Assembly (NCBI RefSeq): GCF_019774615.1
Contig: NZ_CP081496.1
Coordinates: 1-64,000, forward strand
Direction of reading: 5' to 3'
Source of the DNA: Streptomyces sp. BHT-5-2
GTDB lineage: Bacteria; Actinomycetota; Actinomycetes; Streptomycetales; Streptomycetaceae
DNA: 64,000 bases
Position numbers and translations under genes: made by a program. The first letter of the stretch is position 1, and each line of letters opens with the position of its first letter. The notes under the pieces are model-generated. The model was given only the letters and a program-made list of their open reading frames with translations. It was not told where the DNA came from and did not search any database. This document shows positions 34,571 to 42,955 of the stretch, piece by piece.

Positions 34571-35761
34571 GTGGATCTGCGTGACGATGCCCGAGCCCTG
34601 GCCGACGAGTTGGTGCGGATGCGGCGGGCGCTGCACCGGATTCCGGAGACGGGGCTCGAACTCCCCCGTACGCAGGAGGCGGTGCTCGCCGCGCTCGACG
34701 GGCTGCCGCTGGAGGTGAGCACCGGTCAGCAGGTGAGTTCGGTGACGGCGGTGCTGCGCGGGGCCGAACCCGGTCCCGTGGTGCTGCTGCGCGGTGACAT
34801 GGACGCGCTGCCCGTCGCCGAGCGTCTCGACCTGGACTTCGCCGCGGACAACGGGCGGATGCACGCCTGCGGGCACGATCTGCACACCAGCATGCTCACG
34901 GGCGCCGCGAAGCTGCTGTCCGCGCACCGGGACCGGCTCGCCGGGGACGTGGTGTTCATGTTCCAGCCGGGCGAGGAGGGGTACGACGGGGCCCGGTACA
35001 TGGTGGCGGAGGGCGTGTTGGAGGCCGCGGGGCGGCGGCCGGTGGCGGCGTATGCGCTGCATGTGCTGTCGGCGGGCCAGCCGAGCGGGGTCTTCGGGAC
35101 GCGTGGCGGGCCGATGATGTCGGCGTCCAATCTGCTGCGGGTGACGGTGCGCGGGACGGGCGGGCACGGGTCGATGCCGCACCGTGCCAAGGACCCGGTG
35201 CAGGCGGCGTGTGCGATGGTGACGGCGTTGCAGGCGTGGATCACGCGGAGCTTCGACGTGTTCGACCCGGTGGTCCTGTCGGTGGGCACGTTCCACGCGG
35301 GGACGCAGCAGAACGTGATCCCGGAGACCGCGGTCTTCGAGGCGACGGTCCGGAGTTTCTCGACCGCGGCCCAGGCACGGGTGAAGGACGGGACGGTCGA
35401 GGTGTGCCGGGGCGTCGCGGCGGCCCACGAGGTGGCGGTGGAGGCCGAGTTCGTCGAGCGGTATCCGGTGACGGTGAACGACGACGCGGAGGCGGAGTTC
35501 GCGGCGCACACGGTCCGGGAGGCGCTGGGCGAGGAGCGGTTCGCGCGGCGGCCCAATCCGCTGACGGCGTCGGAGGACTTCTCCCGGGTGCTGGACGAGG
35601 TGCCGGGCGTGATGATGGTGCTGGGATCGCCGCCGGCCGGGGCGGATCCGGAGCGGAGCGCCAACAACCATTCGCCGCTGGCGGAGTTCGACGACGCGGT
35701 GCTGGCGGACGGGGCGGCGGTGTACGCGGAGTTGGCGGCGCGACGGTTGGCGAAGGGGTAG
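34571..35761 (+). CDS. M20-family amidohydrolase (hippurate/aminoacylase type)
   Basis: 396 residues. Metal motifs GDMDALPV, HACGHDLHTSML, FQPGEEG, YALHV, and near the end the conserved LTASEDFS and NNHSPLAEFD. The dimerisation insert starts VRGTGGHGSMPHRAKDPV. Hydrolyses N-acyl amino acids or similar amides in the cytosol. GTG 34571 with GAGGAGGAG upstream; only 35 bp after the DUF397 stop. Confidence 0.9.
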   Translation: MDLRDDARALADELVRMRRALHRIPETGLELPRTQEAVLAALDGLPLEVSTGQQVSSVTAVLRGAEPGPVVLLRGDMDALPVAERLDLDFAADNGRMHACGHDLHTSMLTGAAKLLSAHRDRLAGDVVFMFQPGEEGYDGARYMVAEGVLEAAGRRPVAAYALHVLSAGQPSGVFGTRGGPMMSASNLLRVTVRGTGGHGSMPHRAKDPVQAACAMVTALQAWITRSFDVFDPVVLSVGTFHAGTQQNVIPETAVFEATVRSFSTAAQARVKDGTVEVCRGVAAAHEVAVEAEFVERYPVTVNDDAEAEFAAHTVREALGEERFARRPNPLTASEDFSRVLDEVPGVMMVLGSPPAGADPERSANNHSPLAEFDDAVLADGAAVYAELAARRLAKG

Positions 35762-35869
35762 GGGGAGTCGTACGGCGGCCATGGGCCCGGTGGCGCCCGA
35801 CTCGCCGGCGGGGGTCGCGCCGCAGCGCCCGACCCGGCGCGGGCCGACGGCCGTCGCCTCCGGGGCCCG

Positions 35870-35891
35870 GTTCTTAGAACGTTCTTAACCC
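35870..35891 (+). promoter_or_regulatory. Direct repeat GTTCTTA x2, 11-bp spacing (possible PhoP-box-like operator)
   Basis: GTTCTTA occurs at 35870-35876 and again at 35881-35887, one helical turn apart; AGAACGTTCT between them is palindromic. It lies ~25 bp before the lipoprotein glycosidase start. Streptomyces PhoP sites are built from 11-bp GTTCA-type direct repeats, but the match is partial, so this is a candidate only. Confidence 0.35.
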
Positions 35892-35913
35892 CCCCCTCAC
35901 TATCCACGTGGGC

Positions 35914-37899
35914 ATGACATCGAAGCTCACACGAGTAATCGCCGTCTCGTTGGCACTGACGGCTGTGTCCGTCGGGGTCTCCGGGTGCGGGACGGCCGAG
36001 GCGGGGACACTTCAGGGCGGGCGGCTGACGTTGCCGGTGGACGGGGGGACCGCCACCGTCGACACCGCCACGCTGGCGGTGGAAGCGCGGGCCGGGGACG
36101 GGACGCGGCTGGTGCTGTCGGAGGCGGCCGCGGGCGGGCTCGGTGCGCCCGGGCCGGTGACGCGTACCGCCGACGGGGCGCGTTGGACGTATCCCGCCAA
36201 GGGGCTCGCGGTGACGGCGCGTTCGGAGCGGGGACGGCTGCGGATCGGTATCCGGGCCGCTCGCAGGCAGTCGGTGAGCTGGCCGGTGACCGGCACCGAC
36301 CGGGCGGCGTCGTCCGTGCAGCTGCCGCGCGGGGAGGGGCTGGACATCCCGGTGCGGGACGCGTTCTGGAACTCCGAGCGGGGCGGCCTGGCCGGGAACA
36401 CAGTGGACGTCGGCGGGGATCTGGCGCTGCCGTTGTGGGGGTACGCCATGGGCGGCGGCGGGGGCTCGAAGGCCGGCGGGGCGCGGCACGGGGTGAGTTA
36501 TCTGACGCCCACCGACATCGGGACGTCGTTGCGGTTCGCGTCGCGGGGCGGGGCGCTGCGGGCCACGGCCGGGCACGACTTCGACGCCGGGGAGGGGACA
36601 CGGGACTACGAGGTGTCGTTCGCGCTGACCGACGGGAATCCGGTCGCGCCGGCGGCCGACTACCGGTCGTATCTCGCGCAGAACGGGCAGCTCGGCAGTC
36701 TGCGGGAGAAGATCCGGCGGAATCCGGCGACCGGGAAGCTGCTGGGGGCGTTCCACGCCTATCTGTGGGGCGAGGCGCGGACCGCGGCCGGGGTGGAGCG
36801 GCTGCGGAAGCTGGGCGTGGACCGGATGTGGCTCGGCTACGACTCCGGGCCGGACCCGATGGACGCCAAGGCCGTCGCGGCCGCCGGGCGGGCGGGGTAT
36901 CTCGTCGGGCCGTACGACACGTACGCCAACGGGCAGGACCCGAAGACCGCCGACAGTCCCACGTCGGCGTGGCCGGGGACGGTGTATCCGGACTTCTGCG
37001 TACGGAAGGCGGACGGGAAGCCGGAGACCGGGTTCGGCAACCGCGGGTGCTACCTGAGCTCGCAGGCGTTCGAGCGGGCGGAGCCGACCGGGCACTATCT
37101 GGCGGACCGGGCTCGTGCGATGACCGCCAACGGGGCGGAGAGCTACTTCCTGGACGTGGACGCGACCGGTGAGGTGTTCCGCGATCACGGCAGGGGACAC
37201 GAGATGACCAGGGCCGGGGACCGGGAGAACCGGCTCGCGCGGATGCGGCGGCTGGCGCAGCGGTTCGTCCTGGGCTCGGAGTCCGCGCAGCCGTGGGCCA
37301 ACCAGGTGCTGGCCTACGACCACGGCTCGGGCACGCCGGTCGCCGACGGGCTGTGGAAGCTGGAGCGCGACAAGGAGAAGTGGGGCGGCTACTACCCGCA
37401 GAACGCCCCGAAGAACGCCTTCATGCCGGTGTCGCTGCCGGCGGACCTGGCCACCGCGATGTACGACCCGAAGTACCGGGTGCCGCTGTACGAGACGGCG
37501 CTGCACGAGTCGCTGGTCAACGTGGAGCGGTGGGAGCTGTCGTACGACAAGCTCCCGGGCCAGAAGACCACCCGGGCGCTGCTGGGGATGCTCTACAACA
37601 CCCCGCTGAACTTCTCGCTGAACGGGCCGGCGCTTGCGAAGAACGGGAAGGAACTGGCGGCGCTCCAGAAGTACTTCGCGCCGCTGCACCGCGCCGCGGG
37701 TACCGAGCGGCTGACGTCGTTCCGGTGGCTGACGGCGGACCGGAGCGTGCAGCGGACGGTGTTCGGGGACGGGACCCTGACGGTGACCGCCAACTTCGGC
37801 AGCGCGGCGCACGACGGGCTGCCGGGCGGCTGTGTGGACGCCGGGCTGCGGGGCGAGGCGCAGCCGCGGCGGCTGTGCCCGGCACGGGTCGACGGCTGA
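35914..37899 (+). CDS. Glycoside-hydrolase-like lipoprotein
   Basis: About 661 residues. Lipoprotein signal peptide with lipobox VSGC near residue 25. An N-terminal beta-sandwich-like region (LTLPVDGGTATVDTATL, RWTYPAKGLAVTA) is followed by a barrel-like domain with acidic strand ends: DRMWLGYDSGPDPMD, GAESYFLDVDATGEVFRDH and GSESAQPWANQVLAYDHGSG. This layout is seen in extracellular glycosidases related to GH101/GH129-like families, but the family is not certain. ATG 35914 or GTG 35908; no good ribosome-binding site. Confidence 0.65.
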   Translation: MTSKLTRVIAVSLALTAVSVGVSGCGTAEAGTLQGGRLTLPVDGGTATVDTATLAVEARAGDGTRLVLSEAAAGGLGAPGPVTRTADGARWTYPAKGLAVTARSERGRLRIGIRAARRQSVSWPVTGTDRAASSVQLPRGEGLDIPVRDAFWNSERGGLAGNTVDVGGDLALPLWGYAMGGGGGSKAGGARHGVSYLTPTDIGTSLRFASRGGALRATAGHDFDAGEGTRDYEVSFALTDGNPVAPAADYRSYLAQNGQLGSLREKIRRNPATGKLLGAFHAYLWGEARTAAGVERLRKLGVDRMWLGYDSGPDPMDAKAVAAAGRAGYLVGPYDTYANGQDPKTADSPTSAWPGTVYPDFCVRKADGKPETGFGNRGCYLSSQAFERAEPTGHYLADRARAMTANGAESYFLDVDATGEVFRDHGRGHEMTRAGDRENRLARMRRLAQRFVLGSESAQPWANQVLAYDHGSGTPVADGLWKLERDKEKWGGYYPQNAPKNAFMPVSLPADLATAMYDPKYRVPLYETALHESLVNVERWELSYDKLPGQKTTRALLGMLYNTPLNFSLNGPALAKNGKELAALQKYFAPLHRAAGTERLTSFRWLTADRSVQRTVFGDGTLTVTANFGSAAHDGLPGGCVDAGLRGEAQPRRLCPARVDG

Positions 37900-38105
37900 T
37901 CTTCAGCGCAAGCCGATCTCCAGTCCGAGCTGATCTTCAGCGGACTGGTTGAAGGGCGCCGGCCGAGCGCCGACAGCCGGTATACAAGCCCCCGGCACCC
38001 CGCAAGATCCCCTCACAGCCCCGCCCGCCCGCCGCTGAGGCCCGTGTTCCGCCGGGGAAACGCGGGCGATCCCGGTGGGTAACAGCGGCGTCGCAGGCTG
38101 TCGGT

Positions 38106-38816
38106 ATGACGTTGACGGGCAGAGCGCTCACGGGCACCGCGCCCCGGGGCACCCCGGGCACCGGCGCCGCGCCGGCAGGACCCGTGCCGGCGCCCGGGGC
38201 CGACCGGGCGGGCAGGCGGCGGGTGCACGGCGTCGAACTGGCCGACGGGCATCTGCTCGACGCCGGTGTGGTCGTGCTGGCGTGCGGGGTCCGCCCCCGT
38301 ACCGGACTCGCCCGGGACGCCGGACTGGACGTCGGCGCCGGCATCCGGGTGGACGGCGCGCTGCGCACCAGCGCCCCGCACATCCACGCCGTAGGCGACT
38401 GCGCCGAGCACCGCGGGACGGTCTACGGCCTGGCCGGCGCCGCCCAGGAACAGGCCGACGCACTGGCCCGGGTGCTGACCGGGCCCCGGCCCACGGCGCC
38501 GCCCTACACCGGCACCCGGGCCCTGACCCGGCTCACCCTGCCGGGGCGGGACGCGCTGGACCTGGCCGCGTTCGGCGAGCCCGAGGCGCGCCCCGGCGAC
38601 GACGTCGTCCGGCTCGCCGACGCCACCCGCGGCACCTATCGCAAGGTCGTGGTCCGCGGCGACCGCCTGGTCGGCGGGGTGCTCGTCGGCGCGCTCGGCA
38701 GCGTCGGCGCGCTCGCCCGCGCCTGGGAGGGAGCAGAGCCGCTCCCCTCCGGCGGCCCCTGCTCCATCTGCTCACCAACGACGGAGGCTCCTGATGTCCA
38801 CGACGGCTTCTCGTGA
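38106..38816 (+). CDS. FAD-dependent oxidoreductase preceding nirB, N-terminally truncated and probably frameshifted at its end
   Basis: 236 residues where relatives have ~400 or more. The FAD and NAD GxGxxG motifs are absent; only the region from LLDAGVVVLACGVRPRTGLA through IHAVGDCAEHRG to YRKVVVRGDRLVGGVLVG remains, after ~35 random-looking residues. Family members usually end with a ...LHLLTNDGG-type sequence just before nirB. That sequence (LLHLLTNDGGS then TGA 38792-38794) is present in the +2 frame, while the actual frame runs on to 38816, overlapping nirB by 23 nt. This points to a frameshift near 38750-38763. Likely a pseudogene, though still an open frame. Confidence 0.6.
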   Translation: MTLTGRALTGTAPRGTPGTGAAPAGPVPAPGADRAGRRRVHGVELADGHLLDAGVVVLACGVRPRTGLARDAGLDVGAGIRVDGALRTSAPHIHAVGDCAEHRGTVYGLAGAAQEQADALARVLTGPRPTAPPYTGTRALTRLTLPGRDALDLAAFGEPEARPGDDVVRLADATRGTYRKVVVRGDRLVGGVLVGALGSVGALARAWEGAEPLPSGGPCSICSPTTEAPDVHDGFS

Positions 38817-41421
38817 CCGGTCCCGCCCCACGATCGTGCTCGTCGGCCACGGCATGGTCGGCCAGCGCTTCCTGGAGGCACTGGCCGGGCGCGGCCTGAC
38901 CGCCACGCACCGCGTGGTCGTGCTGTGCGAGGAGCCGCGCCCGGCCTACGACCGGGTCCAGCTCACCTCGTACTTCTCGGGGACCACGCCCGAGGAACTC
39001 TCCCTGTCCGACCCGGCGTTCCTCGACGAGCACGGCATCGAGCTGCACCTGGGCGATCCGGTGGAGACGGTGGACCGCGCGGCACGGAAGGTGACCGCCC
39101 GGTCCGGTCTGACCGTCGAGTACGACACCCTGGTGCTGGCCACCGGCTCGTACCCGTTCGTGCCGCCGGTGCCCAACAAGGACGCCACCGGGTGCTTCGT
39201 CTACCGCACGATCGAGGACCTGCTCGCGATCGAGGAGTACGCCGGGGCCCGCGCCACGACCGGTGCGGTGGTCGGCGGCGGGCTGCTCGGGCTGGAGGCG
39301 GCGGGTGCGCTCAAGGGCCTCGGGGTGACCTCCCACATCGTGGAGTTCGCGCCGCGGCTGATGCCGGTGCAGGTGGACGACGGCGGCGGCGCGGCCCTGC
39401 TGCGCACGATCGAGGAGATGGGCCTGACGGTCCACACCGGCGTGGGCACCCAGGAGATCCTGACCGACGCGGCCGGCGCCGTCACCGGCATGAAGCTGTC
39501 CGACGGCTCCGAACTCGCCACCGACATGGTGGTGTTCAGCGCCGGCGTCCGCCCCCGCGACCAGCTGGCCCGGGACTGCGGCCTGGCGGTCGGCGAGCGC
39601 GGCGGCATCAGCGTCGACGAGCGGTGCCGCACCGTCACCGACCCGCGGGTCTTCGCGATCGGCGAGTGCGCGCTGGCTGTGGACGGCCGGGTGTACGGGC
39701 TGGTCGCGCCCGGTTACGAGCAGGCCGAGACCGCGGCGGCCACGATCGCCGACGACGGCACCGGGCAGCCGTCGTTCACCGGCGCCGACCTGTCCACCAA
39801 GCTCAAGCTGCTCGGGGTGGACGTGGCGTCCTTCGGCGACGCGCACGGCACGGCCGAGGGCTGCCTGGACGTGGTCTACTCCGACTCCCGGGCGGGCCTG
39901 TACAAGAAACTGGTCGTCGCGGCGGACGGCACCCTGCTCGGCGGCATCCTCGTCGGCGACGCGGAGGCGTACGGGACGCTGCGGGCGCTCACCGGCTCGG
40001 TGCCGCCGGTCGCGCCGGAGTCCCTGGTGCTGCCCGCCGGCGCCGGCGGGGGCGCCCAGCTCGGACCGGGTGCGCTCCCGGACGACGCGATCGTCTGCTC
40101 CTGCCACAACGTAGGCAAGGGCACCATCCGCGGGGCGGTCACCGAGCACCGGTGCACCTCCGTGCCCGAGGTGAAGAAGTGCACCAAGGCCGGTACCGGC
40201 TGCGGCAGTTGCGTGAAGGTGCTCGACCAGCTGGTCACCGCCGAACTGGAGGCGTCCGGCATCGAGGTCGACAAGGGGCTGTGCGACTGCTTCGCGCAGA
40301 CCCGCGAGGAGCTGTACGAGATCGTCCTGGCGCTGGGCGTCACCTCGTACCGGGAGCTGCTGGACGGGCACGGCCGCGAGGGCGCCCGGGGTGGCGAGGG
40401 CTGCGAGGTGTGCAAGCCGGCGGTGGCCTCGATCATCGCCTCCCTCGCCCCGTCGATCGGCGCGAGCGGCTACGTCCTGGACGGGGAGCAGGCGGCCCTT
40501 CAGGACACCAACGACCACTTCCTCGCCAACCTCCAGAAGAACGGCTCGTACTCGGTGGTGCCGCGCATCCCCGGCGGGGAGATCGCGCCCGAGAAGCTGA
40601 TCGTGATCGGCGAGATCGCCCGGGACTTCGGCCTCTACACCAAGATCACCGGTGGTCAGCGGATCGACATGTTCGGTGCGCGGGTGGAACAGCTCCCGCA
40701 GATCTGGGGCCGGTTGGTGGAGGCCGGCTTCGAGTCCGGGCACGCGTACGGCAAGTCGCTGCGCACCGTGAAGTCCTGTGTGGGGTCGACCTGGTGCCGC
40801 TTCGGCGTGCAGGACTCGGTGCGGATGGCGATCGACCTGGAGCTGCGCTACCGGGGGCTGCGCTCCCCGCACAAGCTCAAGTCCGCGGTCTCCGGCTGCG
40901 CCCGCGAGTGCGCGGAGGCGCAGTCCAAGGACTTCGGGGTGATCGCCACGGCCAACGGCTGGAACCTCTACGTCGGCGGGAACGGCGGCGCGACCCCGCG
41001 CCACGCCGACCTGCTGGCCCAGGACCTCTCCGACGCCGAACTGGTCCGCCTGATCGACCGGTTCCTGATGTTCTACATCCGCACCGCGGACCGGCTGGAG
41101 CGCACCTCGACCTGGCTGGAGCGCATCCCCGGCGGCCTGGAACACGTACGCGACGTGGTGGTGCACGACGCGCTGGGCATCTGCGACGAGCTGGAGCGGC
41201 TGATGCGGACGCACATCTCGCACTACCGCGACGAGTGGGCCGCGACCCTCGACGACCCCGAGAAGCTGGCCCGCTTCGTGTCCTTCGTGAACGCCCCCGG
41301 CACCCCCGACCCGGTCGTCGCCTTCGTCCCCGAGCGCGACCAGATCAAGCCCGACCTGCCGCTGCTGGCCATCGGCCGGCGCCCCCTGGACGACGCACTG
41401 GAAGGAACCTCCCAGCGATGA
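38794..41421 (+). CDS. nirB: Assimilatory nitrite reductase [NAD(P)H] large subunit
   Basis: 875 residues. FAD motif VLVGHGMVGQRFLEAL, NAD motif AVVGGGLLGLEAAGAL, BFD-type [2Fe-2S] cysteines (IVCSCHNVGKG; CTKAGTGCGSC), then the ferredoxin-like half-domains and the siroheme/[4Fe-4S] site (CVGSTWCRFG; SGCARECAEAQSKDFG). All redox sites look intact. Reduces nitrite to ammonium with siroheme, matching the chelatase gene at 24.1 kb. ATG 38794 coincides with the frameshifted end of the upstream flavoprotein gene; the stop overlaps nirD (ATGA). Confidence 0.95.
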   Translation: MSTTASRDRSRPTIVLVGHGMVGQRFLEALAGRGLTATHRVVVLCEEPRPAYDRVQLTSYFSGTTPEELSLSDPAFLDEHGIELHLGDPVETVDRAARKVTARSGLTVEYDTLVLATGSYPFVPPVPNKDATGCFVYRTIEDLLAIEEYAGARATTGAVVGGGLLGLEAAGALKGLGVTSHIVEFAPRLMPVQVDDGGGAALLRTIEEMGLTVHTGVGTQEILTDAAGAVTGMKLSDGSELATDMVVFSAGVRPRDQLARDCGLAVGERGGISVDERCRTVTDPRVFAIGECALAVDGRVYGLVAPGYEQAETAAATIADDGTGQPSFTGADLSTKLKLLGVDVASFGDAHGTAEGCLDVVYSDSRAGLYKKLVVAADGTLLGGILVGDAEAYGTLRALTGSVPPVAPESLVLPAGAGGGAQLGPGALPDDAIVCSCHNVGKGTIRGAVTEHRCTSVPEVKKCTKAGTGCGSCVKVLDQLVTAELEASGIEVDKGLCDCFAQTREELYEIVLALGVTSYRELLDGHGREGARGGEGCEVCKPAVASIIASLAPSIGASGYVLDGEQAALQDTNDHFLANLQKNGSYSVVPRIPGGEIAPEKLIVIGEIARDFGLYTKITGGQRIDMFGARVEQLPQIWGRLVEAGFESGHAYGKSLRTVKSCVGSTWCRFGVQDSVRMAIDLELRYRGLRSPHKLKSAVSGCARECAEAQSKDFGVIATANGWNLYVGGNGGATPRHADLLAQDLSDAELVRLIDRFLMFYIRTADRLERTSTWLERIPGGLEHVRDVVVHDALGICDELERLMRTHISHYRDEWAATLDDPEKLARFVSFVNAPGTPDPVVAFVPERDQIKPDLPLLAIGRRPLDDALEGTSQR

Positions 41422-41774
41422 CCCGCACCCTTGAGACGACCGGCCTCCAGGTCCAACTCCACCTTTCGGAGGGCTGGTTCACGGTCTGCGACCTGCGCCG
41501 GCTGGCCCCCGGCCGCGGGGTCGCCGCCCTGCTGCCGGACGGGCGCCAGGTGGCTCTGTTCCGGGGCCGCGGGGAGCGGCTGTACGCCGTCGACAACCGC
41601 GACCCGTTCACCGGCGCCCCGGTGCTGGCCCGGGGGTTGACCGGCACCGCCGCGGGCCGCCCGTTCGTGGCGTCGCCGCTGCTCAAGCAGCGGTTCGACC
41701 TGGAGACCGGGGCGTGCCTGGACGACCCGTCGGTGTCCGTACCGGTGTACCGGGTGCGTACGCACGCCGGGTGA
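41418..41774 (+). CDS. nirD: Nitrite reductase small subunit
   Basis: 118 residues, Rieske-like fold without the cluster Cys/His pairs, as is normal for NirD: GWFTVCDLRRLAPGRGVAALL, QVALFRGRGERLYAVDNRDPF, then VASPLLKQRFDLETGACLDD. Forms the NirBD complex. Its ATG overlaps the nirB stop by 4 nt. Confidence 0.9.
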   Translation: MTRTLETTGLQVQLHLSEGWFTVCDLRRLAPGRGVAALLPDGRQVALFRGRGERLYAVDNRDPFTGAPVLARGLTGTAAGRPFVASPLLKQRFDLETGACLDDPSVSVPVYRVRTHAG

Positions 41775-41816
41775 GCGCCGGGCGTACGCTGGAATTCCCC
41801 TACCGAGGAGTACGGC

Positions 41817-42755
41817 GTGACCCGGTGGAACACCAGCCACATCCCCGATCAGACCGGACGCGCGGTGGTCGTCACCGGCGCCAACAGCGGCCTGGGCTAT
41901 GTCACCGCCCGTGAACTGGCGCGGCGCGGCGCCCGGGTGGTGCTGGCCTGCCGCAGCACGGAGCGGGGCGAGGCCGCGCTGGCCCGGCTGCGCTCCGAAG
42001 TCCCCGCCGCCGAGGCCGAGTTCCGGCCGCTGGACCTCGCCGATCTGGCGTCGGTACGGCACTTCGCCGAGGACCTCACCGACTTCTGCGGCGACCGGCT
42101 CGACCTGCTGATCAACAACGCGGGTGTGATGGCGCTGCCGTACCGCACCACCGCGGACGGCTTCGAGATGCAGTTCGGCACCAACCACCTGGGGCACTTC
42201 GCGCTCACCGGGCTGCTGCTGCCCAGGCTGCTGGCGACGCCCGGGGCGCGGATCGTGACGGTCTCCAGCATGCTGCACGTGCTGGCCGACGTGAATCTCG
42301 ACGACCTCGACAGCGTGCGCTCGTACCGACGCTGGACCGCCTACGGCCGGTCGAAGAGCGCCAACCTGCTCTTCACCCACGAGCTGGCCCGGCGGCTGGC
42401 GACAACCGGTTCGCGGGTCGTCGCGGCCGCCGCGCACCCCGGCTACGCGCACACCAACCTCCAGACCGCCGGGGTCCGGATGGAGGGCCGCCGGACCGCC
42501 GAGCGCCTGGTGGAGGTGGGCAACCGCGTGATCGCCCAGCCCGCGGACGGCGGCGCGCTGGGCACGCTGTGCGCGGCCACCGCCCCGCACATGCGCCCGG
42601 ACGCCTTCATCGGGCCGCGCAACGGGCTCCGCGGCGCCCCGGCCCACTCCTTCCGCGCCCCCTGGACGCGCAAGGGCGCCACCGCCGAGCGGCTCTGGAC
42701 GGCCTCCGAGGAGCTGACCAAGGTGCGGTACGACTTCACCGTCCCCGGGGCGTGA
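41817..42755 (+). CDS. Short-chain dehydrogenase/reductase
   Basis: 312 residues. NAD(P)-binding VVVTGANSGLGYVTARELA, LLINNAGVMALPY, catalytic Ser in VTVSSMLHVL and YGRSK (YxxxK). It resembles retinol-dehydrogenase/WW-oxidoreductase-type SDRs in length and the FGTNHLGHFALTGLLLPRL motif. Substrate unknown. GTG start with GAGGAG upstream; 42 bp after nirD and possibly read through from it. Confidence 0.85.
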   Translation: MTRWNTSHIPDQTGRAVVVTGANSGLGYVTARELARRGARVVLACRSTERGEAALARLRSEVPAAEAEFRPLDLADLASVRHFAEDLTDFCGDRLDLLINNAGVMALPYRTTADGFEMQFGTNHLGHFALTGLLLPRLLATPGARIVTVSSMLHVLADVNLDDLDSVRSYRRWTAYGRSKSANLLFTHELARRLATTGSRVVAAAAHPGYAHTNLQTAGVRMEGRRTAERLVEVGNRVIAQPADGGALGTLCAATAPHMRPDAFIGPRNGLRGAPAHSFRAPWTRKGATAERLWTASEELTKVRYDFTVPGA

Positions 42756-42767
42756 GACCCGGCCCGA

Positions 42768-42798
42768 CGGGCGCGCCCCTGCCCATGGGGCGCGCCCG
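42768..42798 (+). terminator. Hairpin terminator after the SDR gene
   Basis: Arms cgggcgcgcccc / ggggcgcgcccg (12 bp) with a 7-nt loop, 12 bp beyond the stop; no U-tract. It probably closes the nirBD-SDR transcript. Confidence 0.65.
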
Positions 42799-42955
42799 CG
42801 GGCTGGTGGGGCGCGCATTCCCGCGTTCACCGTCAAAATCGCGTGAAGATCGCAGCGTCGCGCGCCAAGAGCGTGCCAAAACCGCTCGTCGGCCGCCGAA
42901 ACGGCCTCCAGGCTGGCCAGGTCCCAGCCAGTGCCGCACGGAGGTACGACGAACG

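Noticed and set aside
38041..38105. GlnR-type nitrogen operator before the nirB region (GGGAAAC ... GGGTAAC).
   Set aside because: The half-sites are not at the expected spacing or sequence (GTnAC-n6-GAAAC), and the following gene is truncated, so the promoter context is doubtful.
38533..41223. An 896-codon open frame antisense to nirB, and similar long antisense frames opposite mbl, dnaG, the sigma gene, the radical-SAM-side exporter and others.
   Set aside because: Long antisense frames are expected at this GC content. They have shadow composition (Arg/Ala/Pro/Gly-rich), no domains, and lie exactly opposite well-identified genes.
42756..42955. A riboswitch in the leader of the APC permease (c-di-AMP or amino-acid class).
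   Set aside because: Only the SDR terminator and a short ggcc hairpin were found; no conserved riboswitch core could be traced by eye.
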